NCBI RefSeq assembly: GCF_022605525.1
Contig: NZ_JAKQYJ010000001.1
Span: forward strand, 744,001 to 808,000
Length of the DNA: 64,000 nt
Reading direction: 5' to 3'
Origin: Porphyrobacter sp. GA68
GTDB lineage: Bacteria; Pseudomonadota; Alphaproteobacteria; Sphingomonadales; Sphingomonadaceae
The position numbers were made by a program, and so were the translations under genes. The notes beneath the pieces are model-generated. The model worked only from the letters and a program-made list of their open reading frames with translations, was not told the origin of the DNA and did not search any database. Position 1 is the first letter of the stretch, and the number at the start of each line of letters is the position of its first letter. Of the stretch, positions 27,012 to 35,906 are shown in pieces.

Positions 27012-27881
27012 ATGGAAACTGTCGCAATCATCGGTGCCGGACAGATGGGGTCGGGAATTGCGCAGACCGTTGCCCAGCACGGCATGAACGTTCTGCTGGC
27101 CGATGTTGATCTTGCCACGGCACAGCGCTCGCGTGACGGCATCGCAGCGGCTTTCGGCAAGCTGGTCGACCGCGGCAAGCTTGAAGCCGAGGCAGCCGAC
27201 GCCGCGATCGCCCGCATCACACCCATCGGCGATTACGCGCCGATGGCGGATGCGGGCCTCGTCATCGAGGCGGCGACGGAGAAGGAGGAAGTGAAGCGGG
27301 CCATTTTCCGACGCGCCGGCGAAGTGCTGCACACCGATGCGATCATGGCCAGCAATACCAGCTCCATTCCGATCACCCGGATGGCCAACTGGTCGCCCGA
27401 TCCGGCGCGGTTCATCGGTCTGCATTTCTTCAATCCGGTGCCGGTCATGGGACTGATCGAAGTCATCCCGGGGCTGGCCACCAGCGCCGAGACAACTGCC
27501 CGTACCCGCGCGTTTGCCGAAGCGCTCGGCAAGCAGGTGGTGGAGGTGCAGGACGAACCTGGTTTCGTGGTCAACCGCATCCTCATCCCCATGCTGAATG
27601 AAGCTATCTTCGTACTGGGGCAGGGTACCGCCAGCATTGCGGATATCGACACCGGCTGCCGGATCGGCCTCAACCACCCGATGGGTCCGCTCGAACTTGC
27701 CGATTTTGTGGGGCTGGACACCGTGCTCGACATCGTGCGGGTGCTGCAGGACACGACGGGTGATGCAAAGTACCGGCCGGCGCCCTTGCTGGTGAAGTAT
27801 GTCGAAGCCGGCTGGCTGGGTCGCAAGACCGGGCGCGGCTTCTACGATTATGCCGATGGCGGGAAAGTGCCCACGCGCTGA
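27012..27881 (+). CDS. 3-hydroxybutyryl-CoA dehydrogenase
   Basis: 289 residues, single-domain Hbd/PaaH length. The NAD-binding loop is [12 protein letters not shown] near the N-terminus. Catalytic regions are [29 protein letters not shown] (the conserved HFFNP with catalytic His) and [18 protein letters not shown]. The C-terminus contains [18 protein letters not shown] and [18 protein letters not shown]. It interconverts 3-hydroxybutyryl-CoA and acetoacetyl-CoA. It may link to PHB turnover, since the PHA genes are in the same window (inference). Confidence 0.95.
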   Translation: METVAIIGAGQMGSGIAQTVAQHGMNVLLADVDLATAQRSRDGIAAAFGKLVDRGKLEAEAADAAIARITPIGDYAPMADAGLVIEAATEKEEVKRAIFRRAGEVLHTDAIMASNTSSIPITRMANWSPDPARFIGLHFFNPVPVMGLIEVIPGLATSAETTARTRAFAEALGKQVVEVQDEPGFVVNRILIPMLNEAIFVLGQGTASIADIDTGCRIGLNHPMGPLELADFVGLDTVLDIVRVLQDTTGDAKYRPAPLLVKYVEAGWLGRKTGRGFYDYADGGKVPTR

Positions 27882-27890
27882 ACGGGCGCG

Positions 27891-27916
27891 GGAACGGGCG
27901 AGCCAGGCGGCCCGTT
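27891..27916 (+). promoter_or_regulatory. EcfG-type (general stress) promoter
   Basis: GGAAC at 27891-27895, 17 bases, then CGTT at 27913-27916. This matches the alphaproteobacterial EcfG consensus GGAAC-N16/17-CGTT. It ends 23 bases before the ATG of the small acidic protein, allowing a short leader and the ribosome site AAAGGAG. It predicts stress induction of that gene by the EcfG sigma factor partly encoded at the end of the window. Confidence 0.65.
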
Positions 27917-27939
27917 GTTCGCAGCAAAGGAGATTTGCG

Positions 27940-28332
27940 ATGACGGACGACAGGCGGGCGAGCAATACCGGCGACAGTCAGGAACAGCGACTGGCGGACC
28001 TCGCACCGGAAACCCACAATGACGAGCAGGACGATCACCGGTCTCAAGCGCAGTACGTTGCGCAGGAGGCTCTGCAGCGCACTCCTGATACGCACAGCCC
28101 GCTCGACAGCACCAAAAGCCGCAACAGTTCCGGTTTGATGGACGATTCGACGCAGGATCTGGTCGACCATATGCGCGACATGGAAAGTTCCGGCCGGATC
28201 GACATGGGTGCCTACGCCGGCGAGCCGAACATGGACGACGATGAAGACAAGTACGGGAGCGCGAACAAGATCGACCCTGACCTGACCGGTGACGGGGAAG
28301 AAGTGCCGGAGTCTGACTACCGGCCGCTTTAA
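27940..28332 (+). CDS. Small acidic, disordered protein; predicted general-stress gene
   Basis: 130 residues, starting MTDDRRASNTGDSQEQRLADLA, with no hydrophobic core and many D/E/S/N/Q residues. It has AQYVAQEALQRTPDTHSPLDSTKSRNSSG in the middle and DMGAYAGEPNMDDDEDKYG near the end. AAAGGAG is five to six bases ahead of ATG. It is a conserved-looking hypothetical protein with no named domain that I recognise. The EcfG-type promoter just upstream suggests it is made in the general stress response; the role may be protective, like other hydrophilic stress proteins. Confidence 0.75.
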   Translation: MTDDRRASNTGDSQEQRLADLAPETHNDEQDDHRSQAQYVAQEALQRTPDTHSPLDSTKSRNSSGLMDDSTQDLVDHMRDMESSGRIDMGAYAGEPNMDDDEDKYGSANKIDPDLTGDGEEVPESDYRPL

Positions 28333-28483
28333 GCGACCCTTGGATTAAGGGGCGTGAACCGGACACCGATAGCTGGCCGATAGCTGAAACATGACGGGTC
28401 TTAACGGGGGGGGCGTCTGGTTTGGCTGCCTGATCGTGGCGCGGCCCCTACCGTTTGTGGCTGCTGTTGGGTAAGGGCTGCCT

Positions 28484-30766
28484 ATGCCAGATAGCGAACA
28501 CAGCAGCTCCGAAGACCGCCCCGACAGCTTCACCGCCCGCGAGGCGCTGTTGTATCACGAGGCGGGCCGGCCCGGTAAGATCGAGATCGTGCCTTCCAAG
28601 CCGGTCGCCACGCAGCGCGATCTCAGCCTGGCTTACTCCCCCGGCGTCGCCGCACCGGTGGAAGCGATTGCGGCCGATCCGGCGCTGGCCGCGCGATACA
28701 CCGCCCGCTCGAACCTTGTCGCGGTCATTTCCAATGGCACCGCGATCCTGGGGCTGGGCAATCTGGGGGCTCTCGCGTCGAAGCCGGTGATGGAAGGCAA
28801 GGCGGTGCTGTTCAAGCGGTTCGCCGACGTGGACTCGATCGACATCGAACTTGCCACCGAAGACCCGGACCGCTTCATCGAAGCGGTGGCACTGATGGAG
28901 CCGAGCTTTGGCGGCATCAATCTGGAAGACATCGCCGCGCCCGAATGCTTCATCATCGAACAGGCCTTGCGCGAACGGATGAACATTCCGGTCATGCACG
29001 ACGATCAGCACGGCACGGCGATCATCGCGGCGGCAGGACTCATCAACGCATGCCACCTTACCGGACGTGACCTGAAAAGGGTGCGCATGGTCGTGAACGG
29101 AGCGGGGGCCAGCGCGCTCGCCTGCACAGCGCTCATCAAGGCATTGGGCGTTCCGCACGAAAACGTCACCGTGTGCGACCGGCAGGGGCCAATTTATCCC
29201 GGAAGGCCGGATGTGGATCAGTGGAAGAGCGCCCATGCGGTGCCAACCACTGCAAGATCGCTGGAAGAGGCGCTGGTGGGTGCCGACATCTTCCTTGGCC
29301 TGTCGGCAGCAGGCGCGCTGCGTCCTGAATGGGTGGCGCGCATGGCGGATCAGCCGATCATCTTCGCCATGGCGAATCCCGTCCCGGAAATCATGCCGGA
29401 TGAGGCGAAAAGAGTGCGACCCGACGCGATCATCGCGACCGGCCGGTCCGATTACCCCAATCAGGTGAACAACGTCCTCGGGTTTCCGTTCATCTTCCGC
29501 GGCGCGCTGGACGTGCGGGCGACCGCCATCAACGAGGAAATGAAGATTGCCGCTGCCCACGCGCTTGCGGAACTGGCGCGGGAACCGGTGCCGGAAGAGG
29601 TCGCCGCCGCCTATGGGCAGCAGCATCAGTTCGGCCGCGACTACATCATCCCCGCTCCGTTCGATCCGCGGCTGATGGAACGTGTCTCCGCAGCCGTCGC
29701 CAGGGCGGCGATGGACAGCGGCGTGGCGCAAGATAGCATTGCCGATTTCGACGAATACCGTCTGTCCCTGCGCAGCCGGCTCAACCCCACCACCGCCATT
29801 CTTGCCGGCGTGTATGAACAGGCGAAGGCCAGTCCCAAGCGGGTCGTCTTTGCCGAAGCGGAAGAGGATGTCGTCCTGCGCGCGGCAATCCAGTTTCGCG
29901 ATTACGGCTACGGCACGCCCGTGCTGGTCGGCCGCACCCAAGCGGTTTTGGACAAGCTGAGGGAACTGGCGGTGAACGATCCACACGCCTTCGAAATCCA
30001 GAACTCCGCCGACAGCGTGCATGTGCCGGAAATGGCGGATTACCTCTACCGCCGACTGCAGCGGCGCGGCTTCACCGAACGCGACGTGCGGCGCATGGTC
30101 AACCAGGAACGCAACGTGTTTGCCGCGCTGCTGGTCGCCCTGGGGCATGGGGACGCCTTGATCACCGGCCTGACCCGTCCATTTGCCCAGACCGCTAGGG
30201 AAATCGGCCATGTGATCGATCGCAAGGACGGCGAAGTTCCTTTCGGCATCCACCTCCTGATCGGCAAGAGCCATACAACTTTCCTCGCGGACACCACTAT
30301 CAACGAGCGGCCCAGCGCCGCGGAACTGGCGCACATCGCGGTCGAAACTGCCGCGGTCGCACGGCGTCTGGGCCACGAGCCGCGGGTCGCCTTTCTGTCT
30401 TACTCCACCTTTGGCAACCCTCCGGGCAAGTGGCTGGAGAACATCCGCGAAGCGGTCGCGCTGCTCGACCGGGCAGGGGTCGAATTCGAATACGAAGGCG
30501 AAATGGCGCCCGACGCCGCGCTGAACCCCAAGGTCATGGCGCTTTATCCCTTCAGCCGCCTGTCAGCTCCCGCCAATGTTCTGGTGATGCCGGGGCTGCA
30601 ATCGGCCAATCTGTCAGCCAAGCTGCTGCGCGAGCTGGCGGGCAACGCGACCATCGGGCCCATGCTGGTCGGGATGGCGAAGCCGGTGCAGATTGCGCCG
30701 ATGACTGCGACCGCGCCGGAAGTGCTGACCCTTGCCGTCCTGGCCAGCGCGGGGGTTGTGGGATGA
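28484..30766 (+). CDS. maeB: NADP-dependent malic enzyme (MaeB type, with C-terminal PTA-like domain)
   Basis: 760 residues, the length of the large bacterial malic enzyme. The N-terminal catalytic part (1-430) has the motifs [38 protein letters not shown] and [21 protein letters not shown]. The NADP-binding core is [17 protein letters not shown]. The C-terminal part (about 440-760) is a phosphotransacetylase-like domain ([18 protein letters not shown], ...[28 protein letters not shown]), a regulatory module in MaeB. It oxidises malate to pyruvate plus CO2, giving NADPH. It is monocistronic, with a tandem CCGATAGCTG repeat in the leader around 28366-28386. Confidence 0.95.
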   Translation: MPDSEHSSSEDRPDSFTAREALLYHEAGRPGKIEIVPSKPVATQRDLSLAYSPGVAAPVEAIAADPALAARYTARSNLVAVISNGTAILGLGNLGALASKPVMEGKAVLFKRFADVDSIDIELATEDPDRFIEAVALMEPSFGGINLEDIAAPECFIIEQALRERMNIPVMHDDQHGTAIIAAAGLINACHLTGRDLKRVRMVVNGAGASALACTALIKALGVPHENVTVCDRQGPIYPGRPDVDQWKSAHAVPTTARSLEEALVGADIFLGLSAAGALRPEWVARMADQPIIFAMANPVPEIMPDEAKRVRPDAIIATGRSDYPNQVNNVLGFPFIFRGALDVRATAINEEMKIAAAHALAELAREPVPEEVAAAYGQQHQFGRDYIIPAPFDPRLMERVSAAVARAAMDSGVAQDSIADFDEYRLSLRSRLNPTTAILAGVYEQAKASPKRVVFAEAEEDVVLRAAIQFRDYGYGTPVLVGRTQAVLDKLRELAVNDPHAFEIQNSADSVHVPEMADYLYRRLQRRGFTERDVRRMVNQERNVFAALLVALGHGDALITGLTRPFAQTAREIGHVIDRKDGEVPFGIHLLIGKSHTTFLADTTINERPSAAELAHIAVETAAVARRLGHEPRVAFLSYSTFGNPPGKWLENIREAVALLDRAGVEFEYEGEMAPDAALNPKVMALYPFSRLSAPANVLVMPGLQSANLSAKLLRELAGNATIGPMLVGMAKPVQIAPMTATAPEVLTLAVLASAGVVG

Positions 30767-30850
30767 ATGCCAGCAGCTTCTAGCGAAACCGGGTTTCCAC
30801 CGGCCCGCGCTTTTGCTGGCGCCCGCTGCGTATTTCCTGCAAACTTGGGT

Positions 30851-31504
30851 ATGATCAAGTCACTCAAACCTGTCGCGCGCTTCGCCGCGACCTCAGCCTG
30901 CCTTCTGTTGGCAGCATGTGTCACTGCGCCGCAGCCGACCGGGCCGCGCAGCGGTCCGCAAGACAACTTCTTCGCGGCCCTCTCCAGCCACTGCGGCAAA
31001 GCCTACGCGGGCAAGCTGGTTTCGAACGATCCCGCAGATTCTGACATGCAGGGAAGGCCGATGGTGATGCACGTGCGCGATTGCAGTGACACGCGTATTG
31101 CGGTTCCCTTCCACATCCAGAACGCTGATGGCAGCTGGGACCGCTCGCGCACCTGGCTGATCACGCGCACCGCTGCCCTGTCAGGGTCGGGCTTGCGTCT
31201 CAAGCACGACCACCGGCACGAGGATGGCTCACCGGATGCAGTGACCATGTATGGCGGCGATACCGCCAGCCAAGGCACGGACCGAGCTCAGGATTTTCCT
31301 GTCGATGCCTACAGTATCGCCATGTTCGAAGCCAACGGACTTGCAGCATCGGTGACGAATGTGTGGCGCGTAGAGGTCGACCCTGCAGGAAACCCGAACC
31401 CGCAATTCGCCTACCAGCTAAGCCGGGCCAACCGGCTGTTCCGAGTGGAGTTCGATCTTGCCGCTCCCGTGGCGCCGCCGCCCGCTCCGTGGGGTTGGGA
31501 TTGA
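30851..31504 (+). CDS. Putative lipoprotein, hypothetical
   Basis: 217 residues from ATG 30851. The leader MIKSLKPVARFAATSACLLLAACV ends in a lipobox (LAAC). The mature part has SSHCGKAYAGKL and MVMHVRDCSDTRIAVPFHI, two cysteines that may form a disulfide. Later come SGLRLKHDHRHEDGSPDAVTMYGGDTASQGT and an immunoglobulin-like ending LSRANRLFRVEFDLA. The layout resembles conserved secreted sphingomonad proteins, but I do not recognise a named family. It lies on its own after maeB. Confidence 0.75.
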   Translation: MIKSLKPVARFAATSACLLLAACVTAPQPTGPRSGPQDNFFAALSSHCGKAYAGKLVSNDPADSDMQGRPMVMHVRDCSDTRIAVPFHIQNADGSWDRSRTWLITRTAALSGSGLRLKHDHRHEDGSPDAVTMYGGDTASQGTDRAQDFPVDAYSIAMFEANGLAASVTNVWRVEVDPAGNPNPQFAYQLSRANRLFRVEFDLAAPVAPPPAPWGWD

Positions 31505-31717
31505 CAGCATCGGCTCCGCGGCTGGGTCGCTGGATCGCTCGCTGAGGTCGGCGGCGTCAAGCGAGGCGGTCGCGCCCAGCTTCGCAACCTAGCGGCACCG
31601 TATCCTTGAGGCCGCCGCGCTCTGGCAAATCCGCGGAGCGTCCCCCTTTGGATACCAGATTGCAAGAGCTGGCTGGTCACTTCGTCCAAGCCTCGATCAG
31701 GAGCTTTCTTCTGAGCC

Positions 31718-32539
31718 GTGCATTTGCCCCTTGGTGAAGAAGATGCAGGTTCCAACATGCCACCTGTGACGTCCTCGGCCAGCAGGCCTCTACTCGCGCG
31801 GGACTCCACTGCGCGAGGTGCGCTCGAACACAAGCTGGGGTACCACCTTCCGCTCACCTACGCAGAACGCGACGCCCTGCGCTGGCTCGAACGGCGCGAG
31901 AAACACTATCGTGCCGGATCGGTCGTGGTTGAGGAAGGGCAGGCCAGCGATTGCCTGCATGTCGTTGCGTCGGGATGGCTTCACGGATCCGTGCGTTTAC
32001 CCGATAACGGGCGCCAGATCCTGCGCTTCTATTTTGTAGGGGATCTCACCGCCACGTTCTCGATCGCCTGGGGGTTCACCGCTGCGACACTGACCGCAGT
32101 CAGTGATTGCACCCTGTATGAAGTACCCCGCGAAGCCTTGGGCCGGCTGTTCCGCGAACATCCTCGTCTCGGCGCCTTGTTGTTTGCAGTCAGCGCGGCA
32201 GAGCAGGTCGCGCTGTCGGATCGCTTGACATCGGTAGGGCGAACGGACGCAATCACGCGCATCGGAACGCTTCTGCTGCAAATTCGCACGCAACTGGCAA
32301 TTGTGGACGGTCCTTCCGGCTCAAGCTTTGAGTTGCCCCTGACACTGCAGGATCTTGGCGATGCCATCGGGCTCACCAAAACTCATGTCGGGCGTACGCT
32401 GCGCGCGCTGGAAGGGGATGGCCTGATCGAGCGCGAGGGCAAGGTGATCCGGATCGTCGATGTCGCCGCGCTGACCACCAAGGTGGGGTACAAAGACCGC
32501 GAATCCCACGTTGCAACCGACTGGCTTCCCGACAGATAA
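31718..32539 (+). CDS. Crp/Fnr-family transcriptional regulator
   Basis: About 260-273 residues. The cyclic-nucleotide-type sensor domain has KHYRAGSVVVEEGQASDCLHVVASGWLHGSVRL and ILRFYFVGDLTATFSIAWG. The winged helix-turn-helix follows (LPLTLQDLGDAIGLTKTHVGRTLRALEGDGLIEREGKVIRI). The sensor domain lacks the clustered N-terminal cysteines of the iron-sulfur type. GTG 31718 has AGGAG about 15 bases upstream; ATG 31757 is an alternative. It ends 171 bases before the inositol/YcaO operon and may control it, which is inference from position only. Confidence 0.88.
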   Translation: MHLPLGEEDAGSNMPPVTSSASRPLLARDSTARGALEHKLGYHLPLTYAERDALRWLERREKHYRAGSVVVEEGQASDCLHVVASGWLHGSVRLPDNGRQILRFYFVGDLTATFSIAWGFTAATLTAVSDCTLYEVPREALGRLFREHPRLGALLFAVSAAEQVALSDRLTSVGRTDAITRIGTLLLQIRTQLAIVDGPSGSSFELPLTLQDLGDAIGLTKTHVGRTLRALEGDGLIEREGKVIRIVDVAALTTKVGYKDRESHVATDWLPDR

Positions 32540-32553
32540 CCTTGCTGCAAAGT

Positions 32554-32597
32554 GACATAGGTTACTCTCTCTTCAAGGTGAGGGGACATAGGTTACT
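32554..32597. repeat. 13-bp direct repeat GACATAGGTTACT x2
   Basis: GACATAGGTTACT occurs at 32554-32566 and 32585-32597, exactly 31 bases apart, in the 171-base gap ahead of the inositol-3-phosphate synthase gene. Three helical turns between copies would place two regulator dimers on one face of the DNA. A similar word (GTAACCTATGTC) may also be a leftover insertion-sequence end. No palindromic FNR box is present. Confidence 0.55.
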
Positions 32598-32710
32598 TTT
32601 TGCTGAATCTTTTTGCGTTATCTGGTGAGATTCCGGCACCATCATCCGATCGGACCGTCATGCGTGCATGCCGATGCGCTTTCATGCCCGGCTGAACGGA
32701 GGGGGCGTAC

Positions 32711-33892
32711 ATGTCGGACAGGATTGGGGTTGCGGTGGTGGGCCTTGGCGGGGCGGTGGCGACCACTGCGGTGGCCGGGATCGAGATGATCAAGTCGGGC
32801 TCGAACAGCTATGCAGGACTTCCTCTTGCCGACCGCGATGTCGCCGGCATGGCGGCTTATCGCGATCTGGAATTCGCCGGCTGGGACCTGGCGGAGAGTG
32901 ATCTTGGCGCCTGCGCCTTGAAACACGGAGTGCTGTCGGAACGCGATCTGGACAATGGCGCGGGCGCGCTGCGCGACATGCGCGCATGGCCGGCGGTGGG
33001 CAGCAGGGCGCACTGCGCCAATATCGACGGGGACAATCGCATAGCCGACGGCCATCGGGGAGCGGTGCGCCAGATCCAGAACGATCTTGCAAGTTTCAAG
33101 CGCGATCGCGGGCTCGACCGGATGGTCGTTGTCAACCTGGCTTCGACCGAGAAGATGCCTGAGGTGGGGGCCGAAAGCCTTGGCTCGCGCGACGCTTTCG
33201 AGCGCGGGCTTGACGCTGACGATCCCGCGATCAGCCCGGCGATGCTGTACGCCTATGCCGCGATAGACGCGGGTACGCCTTATGCTAATTTCACGCCGTC
33301 AATGGCCGCCGATGTCGCGCCGCTGGCCCAGTTGGCGCAGGAACGCGGTGTACCCGTGGCGGGCAAGGACGGAAAGACCGGACAGACATTCCTCAAGACA
33401 GTGATCGCTCCCGCGCTGAAAGACCGGGCGCTGCATGTCGACGGCTGGTTTTCAACCAACATACTGGGCAACTCGGATGGTCTTGCCCTCGACGATCCCG
33501 CATCGCTCGCCTCCAAGCTTGGCACCAAGGGAAGCGTGCTGGACGATATTCTTGGCTACAAGGTCGAAGATCATATCATCATGATCCATTACTACCGGCC
33601 TCGTGGCGACGACAAGGAAGCGTGGGACAACATCGACCTGACCGGCTTTCTAGGGCAGAAGATGCAGCTCAAGCTCAATTTCCTGTGCAAGGACTCGATC
33701 CTGGCCGCGCCCCTCGCGATCGAGATTGCCCGCTGCCTCGACTTGGCGGCGCAACGCGGCCAAGGCGGTGTTCGCGAGGAACTGAGCCTGTTTTTCAAGC
33801 TCCCGCAGACCGCTGACGGGGCAGCGCCGGTCCACGGTTTCGCGCAGCAGCAGGCGATGCTGCATCACTGGCTGGAGAATGGAGCGGGCTAA
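32711..33892 (+). CDS. Inositol-3-phosphate synthase
   Basis: 393 residues, within the shorter bacterial/archaeal size range. The NAD-binding loop is VAVVGLGGAVATTAVAGIEMI. The family core is DRMVVVNLASTEKMPE, YANFTPSMAADVAPLAQLAQERGVPVAGKDGKTGQTFLKTVIAPAL and LHVDGWFSTNILGNSDGLALDDP. It makes 1L-myo-inositol 1-phosphate (also called 3-phosphate) from glucose 6-phosphate. The ribosome site is GGAGGGGG. It is the first gene of a nine-gene run in which every gene overlaps the next. It likely commits glucose 6-phosphate to the pathway product. Confidence 0.95.
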   Translation: MSDRIGVAVVGLGGAVATTAVAGIEMIKSGSNSYAGLPLADRDVAGMAAYRDLEFAGWDLAESDLGACALKHGVLSERDLDNGAGALRDMRAWPAVGSRAHCANIDGDNRIADGHRGAVRQIQNDLASFKRDRGLDRMVVVNLASTEKMPEVGAESLGSRDAFERGLDADDPAISPAMLYAYAAIDAGTPYANFTPSMAADVAPLAQLAQERGVPVAGKDGKTGQTFLKTVIAPALKDRALHVDGWFSTNILGNSDGLALDDPASLASKLGTKGSVLDDILGYKVEDHIIMIHYYRPRGDDKEAWDNIDLTGFLGQKMQLKLNFLCKDSILAAPLAIEIARCLDLAAQRGQGGVREELSLFFKLPQTADGAAPVHGFAQQQAMLHHWLENGAG

Positions 33893-34785
33893 TGACGCTC
33901 GCGCCCGAACTGCTCCCCTTGCTTCGCGAACTTGGCGACCTGAAACGGATCCGCTCGGCCGGACGTGACGGAACAGTGGCGACACGCCTGTTCGAAGCAG
34001 GCTGGAGCGCCTGGTTGGCAGGAGGGTCGTTGGACTCGATCGCCGCGCGTGCGCTGGCGCAGGGTCTGGCTGCGGCGCGGCTGGGCGATCTCGATTATGT
34101 AAAGCTGGGCGAGTTGGGGCTGGCGGGCGGAGATCGGATCGCTGTGCTCCAACGGGCGATCGACGCGATCGCCGGACCGCTGGATGCAGACCTCGTCCTC
34201 ACGCTTAAAGATGCGTTGGCTGAACCGCTTGATGCGGCAGGCGCGCTTCCCCACCCCATCGCCGCCTTGCGCGATCAGCCGCGAGCCGGAGTGACCGGGC
34301 CCGGCAGGCCGCGGATCATGCTGCAACCGGAAGAAAATCACGCCGAACACAGTTTCGTCGTCGCTCTCTACGCCGGCCTGCTGGCGCCTTTCTATGCCGC
34401 CGATCCCGCACATGCCTTCTGGCACGGGATGATCCACCACCTGCACAGCAGTGCCATGCCCGATGCAGGTTATGCCGGCGAGGTACTGCTGCAGGACAGG
34501 CTCGACCAGGTGATCGAACGCGCGCGTGCCTTGGCGCTCGCGCAACTGGACGAAGGCCGCGCCGACATCTGCCGCGAACATCTGGCGGAGATCGCGGCGG
34601 ACAGCACCGCCGCGGCCCGTGCGTTCCATGCCGGCGACGTCATCGACCGCGTGATCGAGATCGAGCAGCATCTCAAGCGTTCTGCAGTCACGATGACTGT
34701 CGTGCTCGACCAATACGGCCTTGTGCACGACGGCCCGGTCAAGCCGTTTCACGACATCGTGCTGCGTGAAATAGGTTTGCCATGA
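33892..34785 (+). CDS. HD-like domain protein of the inositol/YcaO operon
   Basis: 297 residues. The N-terminal 130 residues are helical (DLKRIRSAGRDGTVATRLFEAGWSAWLAGG). A region like the YfbR/HDDC2 HD fold follows: EENHAEHSFVVALYAGLLAPFY (His 150/153), FWHGMIHHLHSSAMPD (His 178/182/183) and HAGDVIDRVIEIEQHL (Asp 249/252). The canonical 'HD' pair is replaced by H-G/H-H, so metal ligands are shifted or lost. It may dephosphorylate a phosphorylated intermediate, the step that mycothiol synthesis also needs; that is inference. The ATG overlaps the ino1 stop (TAATG). Confidence 0.6.
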   Translation: MTLAPELLPLLRELGDLKRIRSAGRDGTVATRLFEAGWSAWLAGGSLDSIAARALAQGLAAARLGDLDYVKLGELGLAGGDRIAVLQRAIDAIAGPLDADLVLTLKDALAEPLDAAGALPHPIAALRDQPRAGVTGPGRPRIMLQPEENHAEHSFVVALYAGLLAPFYAADPAHAFWHGMIHHLHSSAMPDAGYAGEVLLQDRLDQVIERARALALAQLDEGRADICREHLAEIAADSTAAARAFHAGDVIDRVIEIEQHLKRSAVTMTVVLDQYGLVHDGPVKPFHDIVLREIGLP

Positions 34786-35906
34786 CCTGGTCCGGGAAGC
34801 AGCCGTCTATGTGGCGATCACCCCGAACAGGACGCGCGCTGGATTTCGACACGCCCCATTCGCTCAGCGATGGACAGACTGAACGCTGGCCGGTTGTCGA
34901 TGCCATACCCTATCTTCGCACCGAAAGCGAAGGGCTGGTGGCTCTGGCTCTCGACTGCCTCGATGCAGGAGATGAAGAGGCGGCGCTGGTCGCGCTGCTG
35001 ACCGATCAGGATCCCTGGTGGACCGGCCCGGCAACCGATCTCGACGAGTTGCGCGAACTGGTGAGGCGCCGCGATGAAGTGAGCCTGCGAGAGGCAATGG
35101 CACTGCTCAGGTTCGGACCGGTCGCGGATTATTTCGCCCATCGCTGGTCCGACCCGACCTACCTGGCCGGGCTGGCGTTGCTTGCCGCTCACTGGACACA
35201 ACCTGCGACCGCATTTGAACTGGCGGGCGGCATCGGACACTTCGCGCGTGCTCTGGGCCGGATGGGTGTGGCCTGCACAAGCAGCGATATCGTATTCTCC
35301 AAGTGCTGGCTGGCCAAGACCTTCGTTGCGCCCGATGCGGAATATGTAGTGTTCGATGCCAAGGATGACTGGCCGCTTGGCGATCGGCGATTCGACCTCG
35401 TCCATTGTCAGGATGCCTTCTACTTCCTTCCCGGGCAGCAACGCGTCGCCGACCGCCTGCGCGGCGCGCGCAAGCCTGGGGGCCTGCTGGCGATCGGCCA
35501 TCTCCACAATGCAGCTGTCGAGGATGGCCCGCTTGGCCCCGCGCGCGGGGCCCGCGAATGGGCCGCCCTGTTTGCCGAAGCGGCCGTGTACGACGAGCGT
35601 GACCTTCGCGCCGCCTTGCTGGACGCACGTGCCCCGGTTCCTGTCGAATGGAGCGACAATCCCGCCATCGAGGCGTGGGGCATTGTCGAACCGGCGCGGA
35701 CACCGCGTGCCGTCGATGGTCCTCTCGCAGTTCCCGGTTCCGGCGCCGGGTGGCGGGAAAACCCGCTGCTTACACGCAGTGGCCCGGTCTGGCCGTCACC
35801 GCGTTACGAGCTTGAATACGGGAGAGAGGCGACGTGGACCAATCCTGCGGCAACCACCCCACCGCAACGTGATCGGCGGCTGGTCGATCTGCCGGAAAGA
35901 TGGTGA
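34782..35906 (+). CDS. SAM-dependent class I methyltransferase with Trm112-like N-terminus
   Basis: 374 residues. The N-terminal 45 residues (WRSPRTGRALDFDT...ERWPVVDAIPYL) resemble the small Trm112-like module without cysteines. A helical stretch follows. The Rossmann core is TAFELAGGIGHFARALGRMG (motif I, about 143-162), then DDWPLGDRRFDLVHCQDAFYFL (motif IV). It transfers a methyl from SAM to an unknown substrate. The start overlaps the previous stop by four bases (ATGA). The product is probably a tailoring enzyme of the operon's metabolite. Confidence 0.82.
   Translation: MTWSGKQPSMWRSPRTGRALDFDTPHSLSDGQTERWPVVDAIPYLRTESEGLVALALDCLDAGDEEAALVALLTDQDPWWTGPATDLDELRELVRRRDEVSLREAMALLRFGPVADYFAHRWSDPTYLAGLALLAAHWTQPATAFELAGGIGHFARALGRMGVACTSSDIVFSKCWLAKTFVAPDAEYVVFDAKDDWPLGDRRFDLVHCQDAFYFLPGQQRVADRLRGARKPGGLLAIGHLHNAAVEDGPLGPARGAREWAALFAEAAVYDERDLRAALLDARAPVPVEWSDNPAIEAWGIVEPARTPRAVDGPLAVPGSGAGWRENPLLTRSGPVWPSPRYELEYGREATWTNPAATTPPQRDRRLVDLPERW

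Noticed and set aside
28448-30376. Long minus-strand frame of 642 codons
   Set aside because: Fully antisense to malic enzyme with no recognisable domain.
31587-31599. ACCTAGCGGCACC, similar to the tRNA-Thr 3' end, as a possible attachment site
   Set aside because: It differs by one base deletion and is in the opposite orientation relative to the tRNA, so it does not form the direct-repeat pair expected for an integrated element.
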